Shown here: in pieces, positions 9,365 through 18,854 of the stretch | Layout of the letters: each line of letters starts with the position of its first letter | How positions within the stretch are numbered: position 1 is the first letter of the stretch | DNA from: Poritiphilus flavus | Lineage (GTDB): Bacteria; Bacteroidota; Bacteroidia; Flavobacteriales; Flavobacteriaceae | Length of the DNA: 64,000 nt | Assembly: GCF_009901585.1 (NCBI RefSeq) | Contig: NZ_WXYO01000008.1 | Coordinates: forward strand, 310,001-374,000 | Reading direction: 5' to 3' | Program-made: the position numbers and the translations under genes | Notes under the pieces: model-generated | Seen by the model: the letters and a program-made list of their open reading frames with translations, nothing else | The model's database searches: none | Told to the model about the DNA's origin: nothing

Positions 9365-11083
9365 TTAATCTACCATAGCTGGCAACAGATAGTCCTTCAG
9401 AATATCTCTGGCTTGATTACCCTTGCCATTTCTAAAATTTCCCGAAGTGATGACCACCACAGAATCCAGGGACGGAATTACAAAAATAAATTGTCCGCCG
9501 GCTCCCCTGGCCTCTATAGTTTCTATGGCTTTTCCACGGATCAAATAAGTATCGTGCCACCATAGATAACCGTACAGATTCTTGTCCCTTACATCCTGTA
9601 ACTGAACGTGCTTGTCAAAGGATTCCGTAACCCAATCTTCGGAGATAACCTGCTTTCCATGCCACTTGCCCTTGTCCAGGTAAAGTTGCCCGAATTTTAA
9701 CAGATCCCGAGGAGTCAGGAGCATGCCCCCACCAAAATAAGGGTGGATCTCAGAGTCGTCCGTCTGATTGATATAATTGCTTATCCCTAAAGGCGCGAAT
9801 AGCTTTTCGTCCATGTACATTTCCATGGGCTTATTCAGGCGTTCTTTTAAACAGATCCCTAACAAGAAAGGGTTAGCAGATCCATAATCCGCGTAAGTTC
9901 CGGGTTCCTTTACCATTGGAGCCTCCAGAACGGTTTGAAGCCAGCTTTTGGGGTTAGCAGGATTTTGGTAGTAGTCTTCCTGTGCCAGATTATTAACGTC
10001 TAATCCGGAGCTCATAGTCAGTAGATCCCTGAGCCTTATCCTGGATTTAACAGAATCCTTGGTGTATTGGTACTCTCTTGGAATAAAATCGTACAAGCGC
10101 TCATCCACACTTTGTAGATATTTATCTTCCATGGCGATACCGATCATAGCAGAGGAGATACTCTTGGAGGCAGAGCGTAAATCATGTGGAATATGGGCAT
10201 TAAATCCCTCAAAATAATTTTCAAATACCAGTTTGTTATCCTTTGCGATCAGTACGCTATGTGTATTGACCAAAGTTTTGGAGCGAATACTGTCGAGCAG
10301 CCTGAGAAGTTCACTTTCATCGATACCATGTTCGGCAATATTAGCGGAGGTCCATCCATCGTCTAACTGGACGGGTGTATCCGTTATCTGAGGTTGTTCC
10401 TCCGGATTGGATTGGTATTCCCAACCGTCATCGGTATGTGTTAAGCTAGTTTTCGAAACCAGCGCATCGGTTAATAGAATTTCAAGTTCAATCGAATTCT
10501 TTAACAAGTTGGCCCTAAAGTTAAAGCCGGTATTGCTGTCTCTAAAGAATAGGGTGTCTTCCATCATCCTAAAACCACTTGTCCAGGTTCCCCTGAACCT
10601 TTGGTCTCCAAAAAAAGGATAGGCGGCCAGACCAACAGTTTCTGTGGCTTCTACATAGAGCATAATATCCCTTGACTGTAAGCCATTGTTAAACATAAAT
10701 GGGTTCCAGTCTCCGGCGAATTGGTTATCGCCATTATTGGCCAGGCTCACATGATAGAGCAATCTCCCGCTCCGGATAAACCCGGTTAGGGCCTGCATGC
10801 TCTGATTATACTCAAGATTGAAAAACAATTGTTGATCTATATTGAATTGCAAATGATCCTCACCGGAGGACACTATGTCTTCCTCTATCAATGTTTTGCC
10901 ATTTGAGATTTTGAGATGATACTTATTGCCCTCCGATCGTTCCAGGTTAACCGTAAAATTAAAGCTGTACTTATCTGGTAAGAAACCTACCCATTCGCCC
11001 TGATAGTCTTGTTCGTAGTCCTGTGCGCAGCTGATTATTGCAGTCAAAGAAAGAAATACTAAGATATTGAGGTATCTGCGCAT
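9365..11083 (-). CDS. Serine beta-lactamase-fold (class C/S12) lipoprotein hydrolase
   Basis: 572 aa. Lipobox AIISC at residues 15-19. Residues about 25-235 are a beta-rich N-terminal domain; residues 245-570 match the beta-lactamase/esterase S12 fold, with the nucleophile motif S304-A-S-K307 and a tyrosine motif Y400-G-S. The KTG-like box is probably degenerate near RGAGGQF (residues about 535-541), consistent with an esterase or peptidase rather than a true beta-lactamase. It is followed on the minus strand by nothing in the near intergenic repeats. Upstream lies an AraC regulator on the same strand with a 65-bp gap, so the two may be linked. Substrate is unknown. Confidence 0.85.
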   Translation of the reverse strand: MRRYLNILVFLSLTAIISCAQDYEQDYQGEWVGFLPDKYSFNFTVNLERSEGNKYHLKISNGKTLIEEDIVSSGEDHLQFNIDQQLFFNLEYNQSMQALTGFIRSGRLLYHVSLANNGDNQFAGDWNPFMFNNGLQSRDIMLYVEATETVGLAAYPFFGDQRFRGTWTSGFRMMEDTLFFRDSNTGFNFRANLLKNSIELEILLTDALVSKTSLTHTDDGWEYQSNPEEQPQITDTPVQLDDGWTSANIAEHGIDESELLRLLDSIRSKTLVNTHSVLIAKDNKLVFENYFEGFNAHIPHDLRSASKSISSAMIGIAMEDKYLQSVDERLYDFIPREYQYTKDSVKSRIRLRDLLTMSSGLDVNNLAQEDYYQNPANPKSWLQTVLEAPMVKEPGTYADYGSANPFLLGICLKERLNKPMEMYMDEKLFAPLGISNYINQTDDSEIHPYFGGGMLLTPRDLLKFGQLYLDKGKWHGKQVISEDWVTESFDKHVQLQDVRDKNLYGYLWWHDTYLIRGKAIETIEARGAGGQFIFVIPSLDSVVVITSGNFRNGKGNQARDILKDYLLPAMVD

Positions 11084-11148
11084 GGTAATAAGGATTTAGG
11101 CAGTAAAGGTAGCGTGTCAGGAATACTGGAAATTGGACGAAATTAACA

Positions 11149-11961
11149 TCAGCGGTTTTTTCGGACTATTTTCCGGTATTGGCCGGGGTTCATATTGAAA
11201 TGGGATTTGAACACCCGGTTAAAATGACTTTGATCTGAAAACCCGACCTGGTAGCTGATTTCAGTTAAAGTCAGCGTTGAGTCCAATAAAAGAGGAAGCG
11301 CCTTCTTGAGTTTCTCAATCCTGATGTAGGCCCCAAGGCTCATGGAAAGATACCTGGGGGCTACCCTGGATATGTGTACCGGATGTACCTGCAGCTCTTT
11401 AGATAAATAATTCAGGCTCAATTTGGAGGTATCATAGTGCAGTAATTCTTTTAAAGCGTTAATCCAGACGGGGTTTTCAAGCGAACTAGCTCGTTTTAAG
11501 TCGCTCAGGGCTTCACAGATTTGAAGCAATAGAAGTTCCACAGATACTTCACTAAACTCATCCGAGAGCAGAAATTCACTATAGAGATGGGCAAAAAGGA
11601 GGTGCAATTTCGGGTTTTGAATGCGCTGGCTGCCTTCCCATAATTGTAAGGGAATGCTGTGTTCTTCAAGCCATTTTTTTTCAAATTCCAGATGAAATCC
11701 GCTGGCCTTTTTAGAGTGCTTAGAACCATAGTGCGGCTCCTGCCAATTGTTAAACATCAGACTCCCGGCAGGACAGAGTGTTTTAGTCCTGGTATTGCAA
11801 TCCTTCATATTACCGTTTAGGACATACATAAAATAGGGGTTTTCATGGTAATGCCAATCTGTGCTGTCTGTCAGATAGGTATATTCAGACAGCAGCACCC
11901 CGTTAAAGGAGTTCTCCGCATCCTGATTTCCATAATATTCTCCCCGGGATAAGATCTTCAT
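11149..11961 (-). CDS. AraC family transcriptional regulator
   Basis: 270 aa. The N-terminal half is cupin-like (HYHENPYFMYVLNGNM, then HLEFEKKWL). The C-terminal 100 residues are a double helix-turn-helix: first HTH around LNYLSKELQVHPVHISRV, second around LTEISYQVGFSDQSHFNRVF, ending with the family PGQYR signature. It is a ligand-responsive DNA-binding protein. It shares a strand with the beta-lactamase-fold gene downstream and the DUF1579-like gene upstream, which are plausible targets. An inverted repeat 24 bp upstream of its start is a candidate operator. Confidence 0.9.
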   Translation of the reverse strand: MKILSRGEYYGNQDAENSFNGVLLSEYTYLTDSTDWHYHENPYFMYVLNGNMKDCNTRTKTLCPAGSLMFNNWQEPHYGSKHSKKASGFHLEFEKKWLEEHSIPLQLWEGSQRIQNPKLHLLFAHLYSEFLLSDEFSEVSVELLLLQICEALSDLKRASSLENPVWINALKELLHYDTSKLSLNYLSKELQVHPVHISRVAPRYLSMSLGAYIRIEKLKKALPLLLDSTLTLTEISYQVGFSDQSHFNRVFKSHFNMNPGQYRKIVRKNR

Positions 11962-11984
11962 CTTTTAGAAAGTCGTTTAGCCTG

Positions 11985-12010
11985 CTTGCCAACAAAAGCT
12001 TGTTGACAAG
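11985..12010. promoter_or_regulatory. Inverted repeat upstream of the araC-type gene
   Basis: CTTGCCAACA (11985-11994) and TGTTGACAAG (12001-12010) are complementary with one mismatch around AAAGCT. The site is 24 bp upstream of the AraC start and 29 bp past the end of the upstream gene. No T-run follows on the minus strand, so an operator is favoured over a terminator. Confidence 0.4.
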
Positions 12011-12038
12011 GCGGCGCTATCTTTGGTATTTGTATGTA

Positions 12039-12572
12039 TTACTTTATCCGAACTCCCGTTTCAACGTACCTCCAGATACTCGGCTTGTTTGGGTCTCCGT
12101 ATTTGTTCTCACCTTTCCAGGTATATTCATCAAAGCTTTCGTTGAATACCATTTCGCCAAACCTAATGCGAAATTCTTTTTCACTGTCCGGCTCATTACG
12201 AATGGTCAATTTTCTTTCTTTACGGTTCCACTCTAAAATATCGAACTGCGATTGATACCAATTGCTAAACATCGATACCATTTCGAAGCGTTTGGTTTTC
12301 TTATTATAGTTGATATACCAAAAATATTCTCGTTCCCGGCCATTGGAGTCTATGGAATTTGCCCTTATTTCAATATAATTCTCTTTCAAGGCATAGTTTA
12401 TTTCCCTGGTGGACGTTTCCCACCAACCCTCTTCTACATTATCCTCGCGAGTTTCCCAGGTCCCGATCAAAAAATCAAGATCCTTGATCCCTGCATCCTG
12501 CGCTGCAATACCCTGGCTTAGCGATAGAACAATGGTGAGGCCTAATACTTTTAGGAGCTTAGATTTTTTCAT
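12039..12572 (-). CDS. Secreted DUF1579-like small protein
   Basis: 177 aa with a signal peptide (residues 1-25, ending IAAQ). The motif DLDFLIGTWETRED near residues 31-44 is the typical opening of DUF1579-like, nitrobindin/lipocalin-type barrels. The rest is a beta-rich series (YIEIRANSID, REYFWYINYNKK, KRFEMVSMFSNWYQ). These are usually periplasmic or secreted small-molecule-binding proteins of unknown role. It lies on the same strand as, and 77 bp before, the AraC gene. Confidence 0.65.
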   Translation of the reverse strand: MKKSKLLKVLGLTIVLSLSQGIAAQDAGIKDLDFLIGTWETREDNVEEGWWETSTREINYALKENYIEIRANSIDSNGREREYFWYINYNKKTKRFEMVSMFSNWYQSQFDILEWNRKERKLTIRNEPDSEKEFRIRFGEMVFNESFDEYTWKGENKYGDPNKPSIWRYVETGVRIK

Positions 12573-12834
12573 ATCATAATTATTGAGATTTTACCGCTGC
12601 CAGGGCCAATACTTCATAATTCTTCGCAAAATTGTGGAATTGTAAAAATTCAAATTCAGCAAGATTAACCCTTAAAAGTTTACAGCTATGAAGTTAACAA
12701 ATTACTGCTATTTATAGCTGACTTAGATTTGGCAGTAAGGAGTAATCAGAGTTTATGTGGTTTGAGAGGTTTTAAAAATGACCTGCCATTAATAACACAG
12801 ATGTTGTGCCTGATACTTTTTAAGCCGTAAGCTC

Positions 12835-14007
12835 TCAATCCAGACTATTTTTTATCCAAATTAGGATAGGTGGTATACACATACTAAGATAAGAAATGTC
12901 AAATTTGGACTCGAAAAGAGTCAAATGACCCCCGAATTGAACAATGGTATAAAGCATTCCGATTAAGGGTATCGCAAAAATGATCAAAGCGCTATACAAT
13001 ATGTGATCATTATATTTTTTTGTGATCCAGGGAATAAAAAAAATAGGGAATAGTAGCAGATAAGAAATTATAGGAACCTTGTTTGCCTGCAGCGAGAGTG
13101 GGTTAAATTTTATCAGGGTTTCCCAATCTTGAGCTGATATAAATGTAGGCAGACAAATTAGGATACCGATTAACACGGCCGATATCCCAATTCTTATTTT
13201 AGTACTCATTTTACTTTGCCATATATCCCTAAAAAAAATGAGCATCAGCGGAATAATAACGATCGCTCTCGTCAATAGTAAAAACGAGACCGAGGCTCCA
13301 AATGCAAGGGGATTCCTGAGTATTTCCCCTTGGTATCTTTTTCGCCAATGGGCTATAAAAAGAAAAACAAGAAAAAGATTGCTCACTAAATCACTTTTCG
13401 CAATGATTTCCCAAATCAATGCTGGGGAAGATAGGTAAAGCAACAGTATGCAAAAAGACGTTTCTCTTTTGCTACATGTTTGAAACACAAAAAATGCAAA
13501 TAACGCAAAAACCAATACCTGTAAATACCCTACATCACCAAGCAAATAAAACGGTAAACCCAGGAACCCCAAAGCGGGAAAATTAGAGCTCATATTACCT
13601 AGATGGTCGGTTCGGGAATATGGATATTTATTTTCAGTGATTCCTTGAACGGTCAATTCCAGGGCCGACCACCTATCTACACTAAGACTCTCACCGTCTA
13701 CACTGAAAACGACCACAGAAAATATAACAGTGAATACCCCGACTATTAGCCAGTATAAAACGCTCAGCACAGATCTTTTAAGCGTTGGAACATACTTTTT
13801 CTTCTTAAATACAAAAGCCACCCACCCAATAAAGCTTCCGTAAACTAAGATCAAAAGAACAACGATAGATACTTTGAAATTTAGCCTTTCTCCGTATTTA
13901 CATATAAAAAGAGCATTAATAAAAATGTAAATTCCAGTAAGAGTCCAATATGAGACTTTTTTAGTTTTGGCATTACTTAAAAAATCGACGCTTCTTTTTA
14001 TGCCCAT
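12835..14007 (-). CDS. Polytopic membrane protein, GT-C glycosyltransferase-like
   Basis: 390 aa with about 10 predicted membrane segments. After two or three N-terminal helices comes an extracytoplasmic stretch with DRWSALELTVQG, NKYPYSRTDHLGN and SNFPALGFLGLPFYLLGD, an arrangement common in GT-C-type polyprenyl-phosphate-dependent mannosyl/arabinosyl transferases (GT87-like). The acidic catalytic residue usual for GT-C proteins would be in the D-R-W or D-H-L region. It has no partner gene nearby. A general GT-C role is inference; substrate is unknown. It could also be another multi-pass protein of unknown function. Confidence 0.55.
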   Translation of the reverse strand: MGIKRSVDFLSNAKTKKVSYWTLTGIYIFINALFICKYGERLNFKVSIVVLLILVYGSFIGWVAFVFKKKKYVPTLKRSVLSVLYWLIVGVFTVIFSVVVFSVDGESLSVDRWSALELTVQGITENKYPYSRTDHLGNMSSNFPALGFLGLPFYLLGDVGYLQVLVFALFAFFVFQTCSKRETSFCILLLYLSSPALIWEIIAKSDLVSNLFLVFLFIAHWRKRYQGEILRNPLAFGASVSFLLLTRAIVIIPLMLIFFRDIWQSKMSTKIRIGISAVLIGILICLPTFISAQDWETLIKFNPLSLQANKVPIISYLLLFPIFFIPWITKKYNDHILYSALIIFAIPLIGMLYTIVQFGGHLTLFESKFDISYLSMCIPPILIWIKNSLD

Positions 14008-14466
14008 TACGCTAAAGTTTTAGGAATACGGCTGCTATTCGCCCCACAACTATCGGATTGGAATAAGGCAGGACTGAATCTGACCAATAAAAGCTTTGTT
14101 AATATTCATTTAGCTTGCACACGATGTTCAAGTGTATACATGGGCAACCTAAATTCAGTAAATTCTTACATCAAAAAAATAGTCCCGTAATAAATGGGGA
14201 TGAAGGCGCATAAATGATGATAATAGGAATCAGACCGCGGAGTGGAAGAAGGTATTTTTTCGGTAAAGACAATGGTGGATCCGTTACAAGTGGCTCGGCT
14301 GTTGTACCCTTACCCATTTCAAATCAGGATACTTTTAAAAGAACATGTAAAGTTTCAAGCTTTGGGAAGGCGTTATAGTAAAAGGTTCCAGTTTAGAAAT
14401 TGGATTCTATGTTTTGAGTTGGATTTACAGCCACTTGGGATTTACCACCTCCAAAAGTCGTTTTTA
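14008..14466. other. Gap without a supported gene
   Basis: About 460 bp. Open frames on the plus strand (14242-14490, and a 54-codon one at 14217) have no recognisable motif, and one overlaps the next gene in antisense. No terminator or promoter box was found. I see nothing definite here. Confidence 0.4.
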
Positions 14467-14868
14467 CTAGCTCCTGTAGCGTGCAATTAGAAAGCAAAAG
14501 CCGGCAGTCAGCAGTAGTATGCCAGGGATCAGAGCACCCAAATAAAAAGCGGCAAAAGCGCTGACGGCAATTAAAGAAGAAATAATTACCAAAACGGTAT
14601 TATGACCCTCTCGCATCCACAAGGTAGACAATCCAAATACCGCCAGTCCCAACAGATGCATAGAAGTATGTAAAAACAGGACGGGAAAAATATCTTTGAT
14701 AAAGTCTTCGGAATTAGACTCGACTACCGAGGCGGTCACGAATTTCAATCCGCTTCCGTGAAAGACCGCCATAAGGGTGAGCAGCAAACATCCCAGGATG
14801 ACAAAAAACCTAAATGACCTCGACTTTGAACTTAAGCTTATACTTGATCTTGAACCTGATCCCTCCAT
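14467..14868 (-). CDS. Small four-helix membrane protein
   Basis: 133 aa with four hydrophobic segments (about residues 20-38, 60-78, 88-108 and 111-130). The first 20 residues are Ser/Arg-rich and are encoded by a degenerate hexamer-like tract (AAGATC/AAGTTC type) that resembles intergenic DNA at 9056-9077, so the start is uncertain; later Met codons would cut into the first helix. No family recognised. It stands alone on its strand with long gaps either side. Confidence 0.55.
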   Translation of the reverse strand: MEGSGSRSSISLSSKSRSFRFFVILGCLLLTLMAVFHGSGLKFVTASVVESNSEDFIKDIFPVLFLHTSMHLLGLAVFGLSTLWMREGHNTVLVIISSLIAVSAFAAFYLGALIPGILLLTAGFCFLIARYRS

Positions 14869-15041
14869 AATATCCCATTAGGGTTCTATAATTATGGACG
14901 CTAAAAAGCAGCAAAGGGTTGTCTGGAAATGCGAATTAGCACATAGACTACGATATGAAATCTTGCTGCTTAGCTACGCAATTAGGTGAAAAGGCGCCAA
15001 GATCTTGCTTCACTTTAAAGCCATAAAAAAGGGAATAACTC

Positions 15042-15482
15042 TTAAAGGGTAAGCTCTAGGTCTCCGGAGTCTAATCCAACATGACAGCAATCCGTACTTA
15101 CGATATAATCGCTACTTAAGACCTCCTGGTCATTGATAAACCCCTTGAATTGTACTTCCCGTTCTTCGTTGAGCCCAAAACTACCGTCCTCTGTCAGTGG
15201 ATACAGACCGGTTTCTTGTGCTTCAGCCAGTTCTGAGGGGGTGAGGGATACGGTCATATCTTCACCATTTTGCAAATTGGTAACCGTAAAGGAATCCAGT
15301 GCGACAGGGTTCTGATCCTGGTCCGTAAGGGATACATTGATCCGGATAAATATGGCAGTACAAATAGTACCTTCGCATCTGGCATTGCCATCTTCATTAC
15401 CATTGTCGTCATCGCTGTTGCAGGAAGTTTGTGCAAGTGACAATAAAAGAGAGAAGGCTATAAGAAACAGTTTATTTGACAT
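15042..15482 (-). CDS. Small lipoprotein with acidic surface-export signal
   Basis: 146 aa. Signal peptide with lipobox ending AQTSC (C21), followed by NSDDDNGNED. An acidic tract right after the lipid-bearing Cys is the known lipoprotein export signal type of Bacteroidota, so the protein is probably displayed on the cell surface. The mature domain is beta-rich with four Cys (two near residues 35-41, a CC pair near the C-terminus) that could form disulfides. No family recognised. Confidence 0.65.
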   Translation of the reverse strand: MSNKLFLIAFSLLLSLAQTSCNSDDDNGNEDGNARCEGTICTAIFIRINVSLTDQDQNPVALDSFTVTNLQNGEDMTVSLTPSELAEAQETGLYPLTEDGSFGLNEEREVQFKGFINDQEVLSSDYIVSTDCCHVGLDSGDLELTL

Positions 15483-15598
15483 GATTTTGTTGTTTGACTT
15501 TCCTCTTAGATGTCAAAAAGACGCCATGGTTGTGTTAAAATTTCAGCGCAGGGAATGTTTCTATAGCTGGAGAATCACTAACCTATTGATAACCAAAA

Positions 15599-15967
15599 TT
15601 ATTGGCCTTCTTTGCGCAAGATCCTCTCCATTTTACGGTATTTCGCCAATTCATCAACCAATTTATCCGGATATCTGACCTGCCGGGTTAGTGTGTTATC
15701 AATTTCTTCAATGCTATAACCGCAGATTACCCCTTTGATCAGCTGCGCATTAGGATGCAGGTTTGTACGCTCAAAAAAGTTTCAAACGTTACTTTCTCAT
15801 CGATCAACTCCTGTAACTTATCATAATCAAAGCCGGTCAGCCAGTGTATCACCTGGTGCAGTTCTTCTTTTGTCTGACCTTTTTTCTATTTTATTTACGT
15901 AATGCGGATAAACCGAACTAAAAGTCAATCCTGCTATCCGTGCATTGTGTTCTGCTGTTACTTTCAT
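15599..15967 (-). pseudogene. Frameshifted DUF2200-like gene
   Basis: Reading the minus strand from ATG 15967 gives MKVTAEHNARIAG and on to VNKIEK, the known opening of DUF2200 proteins. At the A6 run about 15890-15895 the frame shifts; the next frame gives GQTKEELHQVIHWLTG then FDYDKLQELIDEKVTFETF. At the T6 run about 15773-15778 (one T short) it shifts again; the third frame gives ERTNLHPNAQLIKGVICG and DKLVDELAKYRKM and stops at 15599. All three pieces join into one ordinary-length DUF2200 protein (about 120 aa). Either a recent pseudogene or homopolymer sequencing errors; both lesions fall in six-base homopolymers. Confidence 0.85.
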
Positions 15968-16319
15968 TGGTTTCTTTTTTTTAGATGATTGCCTGTATTC
16001 CATCTGATCCATAAATCGCATGGAGACAGTTCCTCTAAAATATGAAATCCCTTTGGCCGGGATACTTAAACCGGATGAACATAGCTTGGTTTTCATGTTT
16101 GTCCGAACCACAAGCTGTACAAACGCATGCTTGAACAGCTCTCATTCTAATAGTAAGATTGGTGACCGAAATTCTAAACTGTAATAAATAAGCTGTTTGA
16201 TTTATAACAACTCTTCGCAGTATTTAATGCTATGGATATCGTTATAATCACTATTTTAAAACGATTTTCGCAATTTTAGGCAAAGTAGAAGCCTGGCCAA
16301 TTATTAAACTTAACGAAAC

Positions 16320-17135
16320 ATGAGACTCAAAAACGGAGCTTTGCTGGTATATTCCATTCTTTTACTCTTTCTTTTTGGGTGTAGTGAGAGTTTTTTGGAA
16401 ACGGATGACGATCCGGCGAACGTTATCCCCGAATTGAGTATTGAAGATGTCAACAGGGCCTTTTCAGAATTGTCCTTCAACACCGGGGTGAACGACTTTA
16501 CCCTTAACGTTTTACACAATCAGAGCTGGGATTTTAGGGTCATTGTACCGGAAGTGGAGGAAGGTGAACTACTTCCTCTTTTCGTTAACCTCCACGGTGG
16601 GGTGCTGACCCCGGATGCCAATGCGCATAAAAGGACAGAATGTCTGATTGAGCCGGCTTTGGAGAACACCAGGGCCTATGTGATAAGCCCTAATTCACAG
16701 GCCAGATTGTGGAATCACAATGAAAACGTCTCACAGGTGCTAAACCTGGTAGATTTTGCTATTGAGCACCTGAGCGTGGATCCGCAGAGAGTGGTTGCGG
16801 TAGGCTATAGCGACGGAGGTACAGGGAGTTGGTTTTTTGCCGATTTGTTTCCTGAAGTGTTTTCCGCTGGCATACCCATGGCCAGCTTTTACGGACTTTC
16901 ATATACAGAGGAAGGCCTGGTAAAGAAAACTGATGTCCCTCTTTATGTCATCCATGGTGAGGATGATACGATATTCCCGTATACCAATACCGAAACCCTG
17001 GCACAGTTATCCATGAATGCCGGTAGTGATATTACCCTGATAAAAGCGGTTGGCCTGACCCATTTTGTTCCCTGCGAATATCTGTCCTACCTGCTGGATG
17101 CAATAGACTGGCTAAAAACAGAGGTTTGGGAATAG
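16320..17135 (+). CDS. Alpha/beta-hydrolase lipoprotein (esterase-like)
   Basis: 271 aa. Signal peptide with lipobox LFGC (C21), then SESFLETDDD, again an acidic post-Cys tract. The hydrolase core has an oxyanion-type NLHGG, the nucleophile elbow G-Y-S164-D-G-G, an acidic residue at D215/D216 (HGEDDTIFP) and H248 (THFVP), i.e. a complete Ser-Asp-His triad. The closest recognisable relatives are the PHB-depolymerase/feruloyl-esterase-like or phospholipase/carboxylesterase group. It is probably an envelope-anchored esterase; substrate unknown. Its end overlaps a perfect 8-bp inverted repeat (17125-17132/17141-17148) without a T-run. A plus-strand gap of about 265 bp follows. Confidence 0.8.
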   Translation: MRLKNGALLVYSILLLFLFGCSESFLETDDDPANVIPELSIEDVNRAFSELSFNTGVNDFTLNVLHNQSWDFRVIVPEVEEGELLPLFVNLHGGVLTPDANAHKRTECLIEPALENTRAYVISPNSQARLWNHNENVSQVLNLVDFAIEHLSVDPQRVVAVGYSDGGTGSWFFADLFPEVFSAGIPMASFYGLSYTEEGLVKKTDVPLYVIHGEDDTIFPYTNTETLAQLSMNAGSDITLIKAVGLTHFVPCEYLSYLLDAIDWLKTEVWE

Positions 17136-17400
17136 CGCTTTTCCCAAAAATAGGAGTTATGCTATTTTATGGGTATTGGTAGTAAGTAACCAGCAAAAGT
17201 GAGTTGCGGAAGTATATTGGAGGATTTGATCAGGATCTGGTTTGAACCAATTGCCCGCCTTTAGACTTTATATCGCGTCACCCTTCCCTTAAAAACTTCA
17301 AAATCCAGTATTACAAATCTGGAAGGATTTTCTTAACTACTTATAAGACAGCGATTTATTAGTTTTATGCATTGCTTTACCAAACCAATTCGCAAGTGAT

Positions 17401-18627
17401 ATGGACAAATTTTGTCGATACCTGCTTGCTGTGGTATGTTGTCTGCATTTTACACAACAACTTCTTCCCCAAAACAGCCGGACAGAGGAGGTCAAAACAC
17501 TAAAAAACGGCATTAGCAAGCCGGTTACATTGGCCACCCATCCTTTTGGGGTCTTGTTTTATACCTTGCCACACAATTTTAAGATCAGGCCGGATCTCAG
17601 GCCAACCCTGGATATTAACCTTAGCAGCGGCAACATTTGGGGTCAGCCGGTGACTACTTATTTACCAGAGAATTCTGCTGTTAGAGAACAGATCAGTGAG
17701 ATTGAATTTTACGACCGCATATTTGAATTTGATCCGGACGGCAGCCCTTCAGATTCCTATACTTTTGCCTATGATGGTATCCTAAAGGATTTCAGGATAA
17801 ACGCTGGCATTCCATTGGGTAGTAAATACGAATTGTCTCTGACGGCGCGTTCTTTTCTGTTGTCAGACGGGACATCTTTGTTTAGCGTATTTACTGCAGA
17901 TCGCTTTATTGAATTTATCCACAGTTCTGGTATAGGAGGGGAAGACCCTTTCGGTAGAAAAGTACAGGGATTGGATGAGGCCGGGATAGCCTATACGGAT
18001 CGCAATGGGAATAGCCTGGAAATAAACAATGGGGAATTTGTCTTTTCGGGAATCGAAACCGCCTTGTATTACTATCCTGATTTTCTTCCCTCAAAGCAGC
18101 TTTATGCCAATATGGGTTTACATCTTGGAACCAATCTTAGCCCTTATAATCGTTCCCTGGACCTCGGCATTTCCGTTGCTACGGTAAAAGCGTTTTCCTT
18201 GAAGCAACGTCATCAGTTCCTTACCGGTTTCGGGCTCAACCTGCTACGGCGGAGTGTCTTGTCTTTTTCCGAGGATCAGACAGACCTGGGCACCAGCCGT
18301 TTGTTTGGCAGTTTTGAAGGTCATTTGGAATTCAACCGACAGACCAGAAGAGGGGGCACACATTCCATTGGCTTGAACTACAGGATACAAACACCTTATA
18401 ACAAGAAAAAGGAAGAGGCATACTACGTGCCCTATAGCGTGGAACGGGTTAAGCGATGGCATGAAGCTTCCAGGCACTTGTACAAATTCCCGAGTTACTG
18501 GTCCCTGATATACTCTTTTACCAAAAAGATCGAATTTTCCATTTACCTTCAGGAAGATATGGTGGTAAACAATGCTCCGGACCTGCAGACCGGACTTCGT
18601 TTAAGGTTGCCCTTAAGCCGGTTTTAG
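17401..18627 (+). CDS. Outer-membrane beta-barrel protein, DUF3187-like
   Basis: 408 aa. A signal peptide ends near LLPQN (residue 25). The mature part has regularly alternating beta strands with Tyr/Phe at turns (LYANMGLHLGTNLSPY, LDLGISVATVKAF, SIGLNYRIQTPYN), and the final residues GLRLRLPLSRF end in an aromatic Phe, as in outer-membrane barrels. The early segment (RPTLDINLSSGNIW, then GILKDFRINAGIPLG) is consistent with what I recall of DUF3187. Function unknown, perhaps a porin-like or assembly-dependent barrel. The ATG at 17401 is the first good start. Confidence 0.65.
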   Translation: MDKFCRYLLAVVCCLHFTQQLLPQNSRTEEVKTLKNGISKPVTLATHPFGVLFYTLPHNFKIRPDLRPTLDINLSSGNIWGQPVTTYLPENSAVREQISEIEFYDRIFEFDPDGSPSDSYTFAYDGILKDFRINAGIPLGSKYELSLTARSFLLSDGTSLFSVFTADRFIEFIHSSGIGGEDPFGRKVQGLDEAGIAYTDRNGNSLEINNGEFVFSGIETALYYYPDFLPSKQLYANMGLHLGTNLSPYNRSLDLGISVATVKAFSLKQRHQFLTGFGLNLLRRSVLSFSEDQTDLGTSRLFGSFEGHLEFNRQTRRGGTHSIGLNYRIQTPYNKKKEEAYYVPYSVERVKRWHEASRHLYKFPSYWSLIYSFTKKIEFSIYLQEDMVVNNAPDLQTGLRLRLPLSRF

Positions 18628-18854
18628 GGCTTTTGTTTTAGTGATCGGTAGAATTCCGCAACAACCCTAAAGACACCCAGATTTTAACAATATGGCCGCT
18701 CGTTTTATACGATTCATTATGTTTTCCTTACATAAAAAGGATACAATCAATTCTTCTTTTCAGTAATTTTATCAGCTAGATCTGTTCGAAGATCCGGTGT
18801 AACACGCGCCCACTTCCCCCGGGGCAAGGAATCAGCAACTTAGACTTGTATCTT

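Noticed and set aside
9176-9565. 129-codon plus-strand frame at the end of the beta-lactamase-fold gene
   Set aside because: It consists of low-complexity repeat DNA and then runs antisense to the well-supported 9365-11083 gene.
12018-12025. Perfect plus-strand TATCTTTG promoter-like box
   Set aside because: It points into the 3' end of a convergent gene with no plus-strand gene after it, so it is probably chance.
14217-14490. Plus-strand open frames in the 14.0-14.5 kb gap
   Set aside because: No recognisable motif, and the longer one ends antisense to the membrane-protein gene at 14467.
15827-16111. 94-codon minus-strand frame
   Set aside because: Its useful part is the N-terminal piece of the frameshifted DUF2200 gene; the longer frame only adds untranslated upstream sequence and a frameshifted tail.
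17125-17148. Perfect 8-bp inverted repeat at the end of the esterase gene
   Set aside because: Stem overlaps the stop codon and no T-run follows on the plus strand, so it is not called as a terminator.
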